DNA of 64,000 nucleotides from NCBI RefSeq assembly GCF_013364235.1, contig NZ_CP054919.1, positions 3,336,102 to 3,400,101 of the forward strand, written 5' to 3'. This DNA comes from Kitasatospora sp. NA04385. GTDB taxonomy: Bacteria > Actinomycetota > Actinomycetes > Streptomycetales > Streptomycetaceae. The translations under genes and the position numbers were made by a program. The notes beneath the pieces were generated by a model. The model searched no databases. It was given only the letters and a program-made list of their open reading frames with translations, and was not told where the DNA came from. The stretch's first letter is position 1; each line of letters opens with the position of its first letter. Of this stretch, positions 53,228 through 61,502 are shown one piece after another.

Positions 53228-53563
53228 GGATCACCATTCCGGGAGTTGGGCGGCGGCCGTCCCACGGTAGGCAGCGAAAGGGGGCCGGAGGCGTCGCCCC
53301 ACCCGGCGCGGACGGGCGGTCACCCGGTCGGCGCAGGAACGGCGGTGGCACCCCGGGGCCGGCCGCCCGTCGACCGCACCCGGACCGCCGGGCGGGCGCC
53401 GCACCCGGACCGCCCGGCCGTCGACCGGGCCCGCCGCGGGGCGGCCCGAGCGCCCGTTCGACGGTTCACTCGAACGAGTTATCGATTTCCTCTGGCGTGT
53501 TGACGCCCCGTCACGCCACCATGGAGCCGTTCGGGTGGTTGTTGCAGCAGCCCCCCGGCGCCG
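53228..53563. promoter_or_regulatory. Intergenic region with two inverted repeats upstream of the thioester adhesin
   Basis: CGTTCGA (53455-53461) and TCGAACG (53470-53476) form one dyad. TGGCGTG (53493-53499) and CACGCCA (53512-53518) form another and enclose TTGACGCCCCGTCA, a close match to the dyad upstream of the cysteine-rich gene at 37473. No coding frame with an SD is visible. Confidence 0.4.
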
Positions 53564-54097
53564 TCAGCCCGTCCGCCCCTCGACCTCGTCCCGCACCCGT
53601 TCGAACGCCGCGTACGCCTCGGCGCCGAACAGCACGAACCGCACCTCGTCCAGGTCCGGGGCCTCCGCGGCCACGGTCTCCAGGGCGATCCGGGCCGCGT
53701 CCTCCAGCGGCCAGCCGTAGATCCCGGCCGAGACCGCCGGGAAGGCCACCGTCCGCGCCCCCAGCCCGACCGCGACCCGAAGGGACTCCCGATAGCACGA
53801 AGCCAGTAGTCCCGCGCGCTCCCGGTAGTCCTCCGCCCGGTACACCGGACCGACGGTGTGCACCACCCAACGGGCCGGCAGCCGCCCCGCCGTGGTCGCC
53901 ACGGCCCGGCCGGTCGGCAGGCCCTTGCCGTAGTGCGAGGCGCGCAGCCCGCGGCACTCGGCCAGGATCTCCGGCCCGCCCCTGCGGTGGATCGCCCCGT
54001 CCACTCCACCGCCGCCCAGCAGCGAGCTGTTGGCGGCGTTCACCACCGCGTCCACCTGCTGTTCCGTGATGTCACCCTGCACCAGCGTGATCTGCAT
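53564..54097 (-). CDS. Macrodomain protein, O-acetyl-ADP-ribose deacetylase type
   Basis: A 177-aa MacroD/YmdB-like protein that hydrolyses O-acetyl-ADP-ribose or mono-ADP-ribose from proteins. Motifs are VVNAANSSLLGGGGVDGAIH (about 19-38, the ADP-ribose loop with catalytic N and D), LPTGRAVATTAG and FPAVSAGIYGWPLEDAARIA (second ligand loop, with the conserved G-I-Y-G). ATG at 54097 has GGAGGTGAG upstream. The gene is single and unrelated to its neighbours. Confidence 0.92.
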   Translation of the reverse strand: MQITLVQGDITEQQVDAVVNAANSSLLGGGGVDGAIHRRGGPEILAECRGLRASHYGKGLPTGRAVATTAGRLPARWVVHTVGPVYRAEDYRERAGLLASCYRESLRVAVGLGARTVAFPAVSAGIYGWPLEDAARIALETVAAEAPDLDEVRFVLFGAEAYAAFERVRDEVEGRTG

Positions 54098-54327
54098 CAC
54101 CGCTGCTCACCTCCGGTCAATTCCGGTCCACCGGCGGCGGAATCCTGCGAAAACCCCAGGCAAAGCCGCCACCAGCCGCGTGGCAATAACCACATCGGCG
54201 CCGCCCAGTCCAAGAAATCCTCGGAGATCACGTTATGGTCGCGGGAAGCCCCCCGATGCCCGGTGCCACCCGGGCACTGCGGACGGACACCAGCCGTTGG
54301 TCCGTCGGGGAAAGGAAGGACCGACCG

Positions 54328-55875
54328 ATGCCCGCTACGGGAGACGGGCGGGCACCCGACGCGACCACGAGCGCCGGTACCGCCGAACGCAGCCGCGGCC
54401 GCCGCGCCCACAGCGCCCAGCGCGCCGGCCAGACCGCCGGCCCGATCACCGGCGTGACCACCGGCCCGACCACCGGTCCGGCGCCGATACCGCATCCCCG
54501 CAGCACCCCAGGCACCCCAGGCACCCCCGGCACCACCGAGCCCGCCCGCCCCACCGCGGGCTTCCGGGTGCTGGTGGTGGAGGCCGACGGCTCCGGCCAC
54601 GCCCTGTTCGACTCGCTGGCCGCCGAGCTCGGCCGACACGTCGAACTGCACCGGGTGGGCGGCATCCGGGAGGCCCTCGCCGCGCTGCCGCCGCCGCCCG
54701 GCAGCGGCCGCCGCGGGCAGCGCGCCCCCGACTTCCAGTGCGTCCTGCTCGACCTCGGCACGCCCGACGAGCCCGCGGGCCGACCCGCCGGCCCCGCCGC
54801 CGACGCCTCCGAACTCACCGACCTCGCCGACCTCGCCGACCTCGCTGACGAGCCGTCCGACGGGCTGGACGGGCTGCGCGAACTGCTGCTGCGCGCCCCG
54901 CACACCGCCGTGGTGGTGCTCACCGACGCCGCCGGGGCCGAGCTCGGCGCCGCCGCGGTCGCCGCCGGCGCCCAGGACTTCCTGCTCCGGCAGGACACCG
55001 GCGGCCCGCTGCTGGCCCGCTCCCTGCACTACGCGGTGGAGCGCAAGCGCGCCGACGAGTCGCAGCGCCGCCTGGTCGAGGCCGAGATCCGCGGCCAGGA
55101 GAACGCCCGGCTCCAGCGCCACCTGCTGCCCACCCCGCTGCTGGACGGCGCCGGGCTGTCCTTCACCCGCCGCTACCGCCCCGGCCGCCGCCGCGCCCTG
55201 CTCGGCGGCGACTTCTACGACGCCGTCCGCACCAAGGACGGCCGGGTGCACGTGGTGATCGGCGACGTCTGCGGCCACGGCCCGGACGAGGCCGCGCTCG
55301 GCGTCGCGCTGCGGATAGCGTGGCGGACGCTGGTGTTCGCCGGGCTGACCGGCCAGCACCTGCTCACCACCCTCCAGCACGTGCTGGAGCACGAGCGGCG
55401 CAGCGACGAGATCTTCGCGACCCTGTGCATGGTGGTGCTGGACGCCCCGGCCGGGGACGGCGGCCCCGAGTCCGCCGAGCTGTACCTGGCCGGGCACCCC
55501 GCGCCGCTGCTGCTCGGCGCCGACGGCCCGCCCGTCCTGCTCCCGCTCGACCAGGCCGGCCCGGCGCTCGGCCTGCTCCCGTGCGACGCGACGCACTCGG
55601 TCTGGCCCGCGCTGCGGATCGAACTCTCCCCCGGCTGGCGGCTGCTGATGTACACCGACGGCCTGGTCGAGGGCAAGGTCGGGGCGGGCTCGCCCCGGCT
55701 GGGCCAGGAGGGCCTGATCGAGCTGATCGCCGACCACCAGGCGGCCGGGCTGACCCGCGGCCGGCTGGTCGACTCGGCGATCGCCGAGGTCGAGGAGCTG
55801 AACGGCGGGGCGCTCACCGACGACGTCGCGGTGCTGCTGCTGGAGCGCAACCCGGCCCCGGTGATCATGGGCTGA
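54328..55875 (+). CDS. REC-PP2C (SpoIIE-type) phosphatase response regulator
   Basis: A 515-aa signalling phosphatase. An N-terminal disordered region (about 1-75, TTGPTTGPAPIP and PGTPGTPGT repeats) precedes a receiver-like domain (about 80-225: FRVLVVEADG, likely phospho-acceptor Asp in FQCVLLDLGTPD). A linker helix follows (VERKRADESQRRLVEAEIRG), then the PP2C/SpoIIE domain (about 260-510) with PTPLLDGAGLSFTRRYRPGR, GGDFYDAV, IGDVCGHGPDEAAL, YTDGLVEGK and LTDDVAVLLLE, including the metal-binding Asp residues. Family knowledge: such proteins act on anti-sigma-factor antagonists. ATG at 54328 has GGAAAGGAAGG upstream and is preferred to 54235. Confidence 0.88.
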   Translation: MPATGDGRAPDATTSAGTAERSRGRRAHSAQRAGQTAGPITGVTTGPTTGPAPIPHPRSTPGTPGTPGTTEPARPTAGFRVLVVEADGSGHALFDSLAAELGRHVELHRVGGIREALAALPPPPGSGRRGQRAPDFQCVLLDLGTPDEPAGRPAGPAADASELTDLADLADLADEPSDGLDGLRELLLRAPHTAVVVLTDAAGAELGAAAVAAGAQDFLLRQDTGGPLLARSLHYAVERKRADESQRRLVEAEIRGQENARLQRHLLPTPLLDGAGLSFTRRYRPGRRRALLGGDFYDAVRTKDGRVHVVIGDVCGHGPDEAALGVALRIAWRTLVFAGLTGQHLLTTLQHVLEHERRSDEIFATLCMVVLDAPAGDGGPESAELYLAGHPAPLLLGADGPPVLLPLDQAGPALGLLPCDATHSVWPALRIELSPGWRLLMYTDGLVEGKVGAGSPRLGQEGLIELIADHQAAGLTRGRLVDSAIAEVEELNGGALTDDVAVLLLERNPAPVIMG

Positions 55876-55909
55876 GCGGCCCGGCGGTCCGCCGCCGCCC
55901 GCGCACGCG

Positions 55910-55942
55910 GAAGGGCGGCCCCCGAGCCGGGGGCCGCCCTTC
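55910..55942 (+). terminator. Terminator hairpin
   Basis: GAAGGGCGGCCCCCG (55910-55924) pairs with CGGGGGCCGCCCTTC (55928-55942), a 15-bp perfect stem that serves the converging phosphatase and DUF2516 genes. Confidence 0.82.
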
Positions 55943-55964
55943 CTGCCGTTCTCCTGCCGCCGCG

Positions 55965-56297
55965 TCACCAGGGGCCGTACGGGCCCTGGTTGCTGCGCCC
56001 GCCGCCGCGGCCGTCGGTGAGCAGCTTGATCGCGGGCCGGACGTCCACCACGTAGACGATCGAGGCGACCAGGCCGACCAGCGTCATCAGGCCGGTGATC
56101 GGGTTGGCGCCGAACAGCAGGTCCCAGACCAGGGAGAGGCTCAGGATGATCACCCAGAAGCCCTTGGTCTTCTTGTCCGCCGCCCGGTACGCGTCCTCCC
56201 GGCGGAACAGGGCGTCGCCGAGCGCGAACACCTTGAAGCAGATGATCGCCGTGGCGATCCACCAGAAGGGGTTCAGCAGGTCGACGTACAGGATCAC
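55965..56297 (-). CDS. DUF2516 family membrane protein
   Basis: A 110-aa protein with three hydrophobic segments (DLLNPFWWIATAIICFKVFA, KKTKGFWVIILSLSLVWDLL, ITGLMTLVGLVASIVYVVDV) and a C-terminal Arg/Gly-rich NQGPYGPW. It is conserved in Streptomyces and has no known function. The GTG start at 56297 gives MILYVDLLNPFW. It follows the HbhA-like gene on the same strand, 100 bp away; this small group (XRE regulator, HbhA-like, DUF2516) looks like one unit. Confidence 0.85.
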   Translation of the reverse strand: MILYVDLLNPFWWIATAIICFKVFALGDALFRREDAYRAADKKTKGFWVIILSLSLVWDLLFGANPITGLMTLVGLVASIVYVVDVRPAIKLLTDGRGGGRSNQGPYGPW

Positions 56298-56399
56298 CTT
56301 GAGCTCCTCACTCTTTCCTCCATCCTGGCACGGTCACTGCCCCAGTCAACGGCCCCCGGCGGCGCGGCGTTCCGGCCGGGCGCGGACCGCCGTGCCGGG

Positions 56400-56933
56400 T
56401 CACTCCGCCTTCGGCGCGCCGCTCTTCCGGGCCCGGGGGGCCTTCTTGGCGGTCGGCTCCGCCGCGGTGGGCTCCTCGTCCACCACGACCTCGGTGATCA
56501 CGACCTCCTCGACCACCACGTCCGCCTCCGCCTCGCCCTCGGCGGCCTCCGGGTCGGCGTTGGCGGCGTCGACCACGGTGCGGCCGCGGACGGCCAGTTC
56601 GTCGTAGACCTCCTTGGCCTTCACCGCGAACTCCAGCGCCCGGCCGACCTGCTGCATCGCGAACTCCTGCGCCTTGGCCTGGAGTTCCTTCACGTCGGTG
56701 GGCAGCGCGTTGACCGCCTCGGTGACCTTGGCCTGCGCACCGGCCAGCGCGGCGCCCGCGTCCTGCAGGGCGGCGGCGGCCCTCTCCTGGGTGCCCTTGC
56801 GGTCGGCGGCGAGCGCCTCCAGCTGGGCGGGCACCTCGCGGAGCTTCTCGTACGCGAGGTCGCCGGCGCCGGCCAGGGCGTACAGCGGGGTCGGGTCGGT
56901 GAGGGTCTTCTTGAACTCGTCGCTGATCGGCAT
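56400..56933 (-). CDS. Heparin-binding haemagglutinin-like (HbhA-like) coiled-coil protein
   Basis: A 177-aa protein. The N-terminus PISDEFKKTLTDPTPLYALA and GAGDLAYEKLREVPAQLEAL, the central helical part with AALQDAGAALAGAQAKVTEA and ELQAKAQEFAMQQVGRALEF, and the acidic then basic tail (VVVEEVVITEVVVDEEP, AKKAPRARKSG) match the overall layout of mycobacterial HbhA-type proteins. It lacks an export signal. Function in streptomycetes is unknown; lipid or nucleoid association has been suggested for the family. ATG at 56933 is preferred over open frame upstream. Confidence 0.75.
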   Translation of the reverse strand: MPISDEFKKTLTDPTPLYALAGAGDLAYEKLREVPAQLEALAADRKGTQERAAAALQDAGAALAGAQAKVTEAVNALPTDVKELQAKAQEFAMQQVGRALEFAVKAKEVYDELAVRGRTVVDAANADPEAAEGEAEADVVVEEVVITEVVVDEEPTAAEPTAKKAPRARKSGAPKAE

Positions 56934-57035
56934 GTCGGGTCCTCCCGGTCGGGAGCCGTCGCGCGGTCGGGTCGCGCGGGGCTCGGTCACGCAGCTCTGG
57001 TCGTTCGGGTCTGGTTCGTTCGTCGTTCCGGCAGG

Positions 57036-57407
57036 TCAGGCGGGGCCGGGCGGGCGGGCCGCCTGGTTCTCCTTCAGGAAGGCCTCGTAGACCGACAGCA
57101 GGGCCTGCTTCTGCCGCTCGTTGATCAGCGGGTCGGCCAGGATCGCGGCCCGCAGCCCCGGCCCCTCGCCGTCCTCCCGCTCCTCCAGGATCCCGGCCTG
57201 CACGTAGAGCGTCTCCGCCGAGATCCGCAACGCCTTGGCGATCTGCTGGAGGATCTCCGCGCTGGGCTTGCGCAACCCGCGCTCGATCTGGCTCAGGTAC
57301 GGATTGGACACCCCGGCGACCTCGGCCAGCTGCCGCAGCGAGTACTGCGCGCTCCGCCGCTGCTCCCGGATGTACTCGCCGAGCGAGCCCACGTTCAGTG
57401 ACGCCAT
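57036..57407 (-). CDS. XRE-family helix-turn-helix regulator
   Basis: A 123-aa DNA-binding protein. The HTH_3 domain is residues 7-63: GEYIREQRRSAQYSLRQLAE, VAGVSNPYLSQIERGLRKPS and AEILQQIAKALRISAETLYV. The C-terminal part (RAAILADPLINERQKQALLS) is helical and probably dimerises. ATG at 57407 is the conserved start. A perfect 18-bp palindrome lies 20 bp upstream and is the likely autoregulatory operator. The HbhA-like and DUF2516 genes follow in the same direction. Confidence 0.9.
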   Translation of the reverse strand: MASLNVGSLGEYIREQRRSAQYSLRQLAEVAGVSNPYLSQIERGLRKPSAEILQQIAKALRISAETLYVQAGILEEREDGEGPGLRAAILADPLINERQKQALLSVYEAFLKENQAARPPGPA

Positions 57408-57427
57408 ACGGGCAGTCTGCACCGCCC

Positions 57428-57445
57428 TGCTTGCAATTGCAAGCA
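57428..57445. promoter_or_regulatory. Perfect 18-bp palindrome, probable operator of the XRE regulator
   Basis: TGCTTGCAATTGCAAGCA is fully self-complementary and lies 20 bp upstream of the regulator start. It is the only AT-containing palindrome in that GC-rich gap, and the size fits an XRE dimer. Confidence 0.7.
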
Positions 57446-57566
57446 GCCTGCTAGCGCCCGGCCCCCGCACCCGCCCGGCCGGGCCCGACGGACCCGTCCG
57501 GTCTCCGCGGAGGTGCGCCGGTCCCGGTCGCCGTCGGCCCAACTCGCGCCGCCCGAAGACGGAACA

Positions 57567-57590
57567 CGGCCCCGACAGGTGTCGGGGCCG
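57567..57590. terminator. 10-bp hairpin upstream of the DUF2199 gene
   Basis: CGGCCCCGAC (57567-57576) and GTCGGGGCCG (57581-57590) enclose AGGT. It lies at about -42 to -19 relative to a probable leaderless start at 57609, so it could be an operator or an insulating terminator. Confidence 0.4.
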
Positions 57591-57608
57591 GTCATTAGGC
57601 TTCCGCCC

Positions 57609-58130
57609 ATGACCAGTGATCCCGGTTTCACCTGCTCGTGCTGCGGTGAACGCCACGCAGAGCCGCCGATGAACTACTCGGCCACGGCCCCGCACGTCTG
57701 GGACCCGAGCTTCGACGAGGCGCCCGACTGCCTGCTCTCGTCGGATCAGTGCGTCATCAAAGCACAGCACTACTTCGTCAAGGGCCTGATCGAGATACCG
57801 GTCATCGGCAGCGGCGACGTGTTCTCCTGGGGCGTCTGGGTCTCCCTGAGCCGCGAGAACTTCTCCCGCGCCGCAGACCTCTGGGACACCCCGGGGCGCG
57901 AATCCGAGCACCCGTACTTCGGCTGGCTGACCACCGAGCTTCCGGTCTACGCGCCCAGCACCGTCAACCTGAAGACCAACCTCCACACCAGGCCCATCGG
58001 TCAGCGTCCCCTCATCGAGCTCGAACCCACCGACCACCCGCTCGCCGTCGAACAGCGGACCGGCATCACCCGGGATCGCGTGCGCGAGATCGCCGAGGCC
58101 GTTCTCCACGCCGCCGACGGCGACTCCTGA
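57609..58130 (+). CDS. DUF2199 domain-containing protein
   Basis: A 173-aa protein of the DUF2199 family. The N-terminal zinc-ribbon-like CSCCGERH (about 10-17) is followed by APDCLLSSDQCVIKAQHYFV, the family block VFSWGVWVSLSRENFSRAAD (about 78-97), and PYFGWLTTELPVYAPSTVNL. Codon use is slightly less GC3-rich than its neighbours. The family has no assigned reaction. ATG at 57609 follows a possible -10 TAGGCT by 7 nt, so a leaderless mRNA is likely. Confidence 0.88.
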   Translation: MTSDPGFTCSCCGERHAEPPMNYSATAPHVWDPSFDEAPDCLLSSDQCVIKAQHYFVKGLIEIPVIGSGDVFSWGVWVSLSRENFSRAADLWDTPGRESEHPYFGWLTTELPVYAPSTVNLKTNLHTRPIGQRPLIELEPTDHPLAVEQRTGITRDRVREIAEAVLHAADGDS

Positions 58131-58277
58131 CCACGACCGGCCGGGGAGGGGACGGGCGACGGAGTGGTCCCGGAGATCGCCGCCGCCCACCTAAATCGGT
58201 GCGCCGGAGGCGTCCTGGTGGACGGTGTTGCCGTTCGCGTGGTGCACCCGGTGGGCGGGCGGGTGGTCCGGCGCGGA

Positions 58278-59684
58278 TCACCGGTCCGGGGTGCCGGTGG
58301 CGGTGAGGTGGGGGCCGAAGGTGAGGCGGGTGGGGGTGGAGGCGGGGGCGGTGGTGCGGTGGAAGGCGTCGAGGGTGAGGACGAGGGTGCCGGGGTGCTG
58401 GAAGCCCTGGACGCGGATGATCCAGGGGGCGTCGGGGTCGTTGACGGGGGGCTGGGCGAAGTTGAACTCGACGTAGGCGGGGTGGCTGTACTCGGCCGGG
58501 ACGGCGGGCGAGGGGAGCCGGTAGCGGACGAGGCGGAGCCGGGAGGGCAGAGCGTGGACGGCGGGGCGGGCCCGGGGGCCGACCGCGCGGAGTTCGGCCG
58601 GGACGGGGACGCGGTCGGAGATGTTTTCGACGAAGTCCGGGCCGCCGAGCCGGCACCAGTCGGCGAGCAGGGCCTCGAAGGCGACGTCCCGGTCGGCGCG
58701 GCGGCGAATCGCGCCCGCGTCCAGGATCCGCTGCCCGGCGCCGGCCAGGGCGGTGGTGACGGCCCGCAGCGGGGCGTCGGTCTCGGCGGCCGCGCCGGGG
58801 AACCGGACCCGGCGGGCGGCGATCATCGCGCAGTAGACAGCCAGCCGCGCGTTGTCGGGCGCCCCGGCGGAGCGGAGCGAGGGGAGGAACCACTGCCGCA
58901 CGCCGCGGCGTTCGCGCGGCTTCGGGTGGGCGGCGGCGAACCGGCGGCCGGTCGGCGAGCTCTCCCAGCCCTCGTCGTCGAGCTCCAGCACCATGGAGCG
59001 GCAGCGCAGTTCCCCGGCCTCGCCGACCCGCAGCGTCACGCCGTCGGGGCCGGTGCGCAGGGACAGCCCGGTGGTGTCCCGGCCGCTGTCGAGGCGCAGC
59101 TCGTCCGGGTCCTCGATGCGGACGACGAGTTCCGCCCTGCCCGTCCCGTCGCCGTACCGGCACGGCAGGTCGAACTCCAGCCACCCCTCCAGCCGTTCGG
59201 CGCCGCACCGTTCGATCATGATCCCCCGGAACACGGCGGCCGACAGGTCGTACTCCTCGGCCAGACCCTCCGGCAACTCGCTTACTTCCGAGGAGAGTTC
59301 GGCCCGCAGGTACCAGTAGTGGCGGTGCCAGCGGCCCGGCTCGACCCCGGCTCCGGGCTCGGGCTCGGGCGGGCGCAGGAAGCGTTCGACCGGGACGCCC
59401 GCGGCGGCCGTCCGTTCGACCACCCAACTGCGCCGCCGGTTGCCGAAGTCGGCCATCCAGCGCAGCGCCCAGCGAGCCTGGAGCGCGCGGGCCCAGCGGA
59501 AGCGCATGGTGGCCGCCGCGAACAGGGCGGCGCTGTTGTTGTCCCACACGTCCGCCAGCCGGTAGATCTCGTTCCGGTCGAACTCCCGCGCGTCGGCGGA
59601 GAGTTCGGCGATCCTCGCGACCGAGTGGTCGAGCAGCGCCGCGTAGGCGCGCAGGGTGCGCGGGTGGCGGGGGCGGAAGGGCAT
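58278..59684 (-). CDS. Large hypothetical protein (468 aa)
   Basis: Not recognised. The protein is soluble, with an N-terminal helical part (RTLRAYAALLDHSVARIAEL, DVWDNNSAALFAAATMRFRW), a middle region rich in charged residues and Trp (RWHRHYWYLRAELSSEV, WLEFDLPCRYGDG), and a beta-prone C-terminal third (HPAYVEFNFAQPPVNDPDAP, WIIRVQGFQHPGTLVLTLDA). There is no signal peptide, membrane helix or cysteine-cluster. Codon use fits a real gene (strong GC3 over the whole length). ATG at 59684. It is divergent from the HAD hydrolase gene. Confidence 0.7.
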   Translation of the reverse strand: MPFRPRHPRTLRAYAALLDHSVARIAELSADAREFDRNEIYRLADVWDNNSAALFAAATMRFRWARALQARWALRWMADFGNRRRSWVVERTAAAGVPVERFLRPPEPEPGAGVEPGRWHRHYWYLRAELSSEVSELPEGLAEEYDLSAAVFRGIMIERCGAERLEGWLEFDLPCRYGDGTGRAELVVRIEDPDELRLDSGRDTTGLSLRTGPDGVTLRVGEAGELRCRSMVLELDDEGWESSPTGRRFAAAHPKPRERRGVRQWFLPSLRSAGAPDNARLAVYCAMIAARRVRFPGAAAETDAPLRAVTTALAGAGQRILDAGAIRRRADRDVAFEALLADWCRLGGPDFVENISDRVPVPAELRAVGPRARPAVHALPSRLRLVRYRLPSPAVPAEYSHPAYVEFNFAQPPVNDPDAPWIIRVQGFQHPGTLVLTLDAFHRTTAPASTPTRLTFGPHLTATGTPDR

Positions 59685-59804
59685 GGGGGTGATTGTGCCC
59701 GGCGGGGCGGGTGGTAGCCATACGGAGAAGTACGGTGGGGGCGGCGGATGCACGCCACCGGGGCGGGAGTCGGCCGGCCGGGCGGACCGAGGGGGCTGGG
59801 CGGG

Positions 59805-60425
59805 ATGGCGGAGCGGCGGGTCGGGGCGGTGCTGTGCGACCTGGACGGGGTGCTGCGGATCTGGGCGGACCTGACGGAGGTCGACCTGGCGCGGGGGCTG
59901 CCGCCGGGGACGGTCGGCGCGGCGGCGTTCCGGCCGGAGCGGCTGCTGCCCGCGGTGACCGGGCTGGTCAGTGACGAGCAGTGGCGGGCGGCGGTCGCGG
60001 CGGACCTGGTCGCGGCGTGCGGGTCGGCGGCGGCCGCGCGGGCGGCGGTGGCGGCCTGGGGCCGACAGCCGTCCCGGGTGGACGCGGACGTGCTGGCGCT
60101 GGTCGCCGGGGTGCGGCGGGGCGGCGTCCCGGTGGTGCTGGTGTCCAACGGGACGACCCGGCTGGAGGCCGACCTCGCCGCGTGCGGGCTGGACACCGCC
60201 GTGGACGCCGTGCTGAACACCGCCCGGTTCGGACACGCCAAGCCCGACCCCCGGGTGTACCTGGCGGCCGCCGGGCTGGCCGGCGTCCCGGTGGAGCGCT
60301 GCCTGTTCGTCGACGACTCGGCCGGGAACGTCGCCGCCGCGACGGCCCTCGGCATGCACGGCCACCGGCACGCCGGGGCGGACGGGCTGCGGGCGGTGCT
60401 CGACGGCCACGGCCTGCTGGGCTGA
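59805..60425 (+). CDS. HAD-family hydrolase
   Basis: A 206-aa haloacid-dehalogenase-like phosphatase or phosphonatase. Motif I is CDLDGVL (nucleophile Asp and second Asp), motif II VSNGTTRLEADLAACGLD, motif III Lys in HAKPDPRVYLAAAGLAGV, and motif IV FVDDSAGNVAAA. It looks like a small-cap subfamily IA protein. The substrate is unknown. ATG at 59805 follows GGGCTGGGCGGG, so the SD is weak; an in-frame ATG at 59748 exists but the conserved part begins after 59805. Confidence 0.85.
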   Translation: MAERRVGAVLCDLDGVLRIWADLTEVDLARGLPPGTVGAAAFRPERLLPAVTGLVSDEQWRAAVAADLVAACGSAAAARAAVAAWGRQPSRVDADVLALVAGVRRGGVPVVLVSNGTTRLEADLAACGLDTAVDAVLNTARFGHAKPDPRVYLAAAGLAGVPVERCLFVDDSAGNVAAATALGMHGHRHAGADGLRAVLDGHGLLG

Positions 60426-60479
60426 CCGCCCGGTGGAATTGCCCGCCGCGCCCGGCCGGGTCGTGCCACCATCCGGGCC

Positions 60480-61322
60480 ATGACGATCTTCCACGGGTAC
60501 GACGGGACCGCCCTGCACTACGAGCGGCTGGGCGACGGCGCACCGCTGGTGGCGATCCCCGGCGGCCCGGGCATGGACGCCCGCTACCTGGGTGACCTCG
60601 GCGGGCTGGACGCCGGCCGGCAGCTGGTCCGGTTCGACCCGCGGGGCTGCGGCCGTTCGGCGGCCCCCGCGGACCGGGCGAGCTGCGCGTTCCACGCCCA
60701 GGCCGCGGACGTGGAGGCCCTGCGGGAGCACCTCGGGGTGGAGCGCGTCGACCTGCTCGGCCACTCGGCGGGGGCGCTCACCGCACAGCGCTACGCCGCC
60801 GCATTCCCGCACCGGGTACGGTCGTTGGTGCTGGTCACCCCGGTCGGGCGGGCGGCCCGGGAGCCGGACGCGGCGGAGCTGGCCGCGATCAGGGCGGCCC
60901 GGTCGGCGGAGCCCTGGTACCCGGACGCGGCCGAGGCGGACGCCCTGCTGGCCGACGGCGCGGGCGCCACGGCGGAGCTGGTCCGGCGGATCACCCCGTT
61001 CTTCTGGGGCAGTTGGAACGACAGGGCCCGCGCGGCGGCGTTCGACCCGGCGCCGGCCCCGGCCGCGACCTGGATGCGGGAGGCCTTCTACGCGGGCACG
61101 GGCACGGCCACGGACCAGGCCCGGCCGGTGCCGGTGCCGATGCCGGTGCTGGTGGTGGCGGGCGAGCGGGACGGGATGATCGGCACCGCCCCGGCGCGGC
61201 TGGCCGCCGCCCTCCACCCGGACGCCCGGCTCGCCGTCCTGCCGGGGGTGGGGCACCGGCCGTGGGTGGAGGCGCCGGCCGCATTCGCCGCGCTGGTCGG
61301 CGAGTTCATCGACGCCGTGTGA
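60480..61322 (+). CDS. Alpha/beta hydrolase (proline iminopeptidase-like)
   Basis: A 280-aa alpha/beta hydrolase. The oxyanion segment is IPGGPGMDARYLGDL (HGGPG-like, about 25-39), the nucleophile elbow is GHSAGALTAQRYAA (S93-region), the acid is in VVAGERDGMIG, and the catalytic His is in VGHRPWVEAPAAF. The helical cap region between is typical of S33 peptidases. It may be a peptidase or an ester hydrolase. It starts 54 bp after the HAD gene and is probably cotranscribed. Confidence 0.85.
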   Translation: MTIFHGYDGTALHYERLGDGAPLVAIPGGPGMDARYLGDLGGLDAGRQLVRFDPRGCGRSAAPADRASCAFHAQAADVEALREHLGVERVDLLGHSAGALTAQRYAAAFPHRVRSLVLVTPVGRAAREPDAAELAAIRAARSAEPWYPDAAEADALLADGAGATAELVRRITPFFWGSWNDRARAAAFDPAPAPAATWMREAFYAGTGTATDQARPVPVPMPVLVVAGERDGMIGTAPARLAAALHPDARLAVLPGVGHRPWVEAPAAFAALVGEFIDAV

Positions 61323-61341
61323 GGGGCCCGCGCCGCGTGCG

Positions 61342-61497
61342 CTACCCGGTCAGGTGCCGGTAGAGCGGGGCGAGGAGGGCCGCCAGGTCGGGGGCGAGGT
61401 CGGGCAGGTCGGGGGCGGGCGGGTCGGGCGGCGGCGGGCGGAGGGTGAACTCGCCCTGCCAGAAGGTGTCGAGGCACTGGTCGATCGGCTGGTCCAC
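61342..61497 (-). pseudogene. 51-aa remnant resembling the C-terminus of a SWIM zinc-finger protein
   Basis: The frame from GTG 61497 gives DQPIDQCLDTFWQGEFTLRP, then PDPPAPDLPDLAPDLAALLA and PLYRHLTG. In actinomycetes a SWIM zinc-finger protein follows the SNF2 helicase gene and ends in such a 'FW..., LAPLYRRL' tail. Here only the tail is left, 5 bp after the helicase stop codon, with no SWIM CxCx(n)CxH motif. It may be an internal-deletion product rather than a functional gene. Confidence 0.45.
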
Positions 61498-61502
61498 GGC
61501 GG

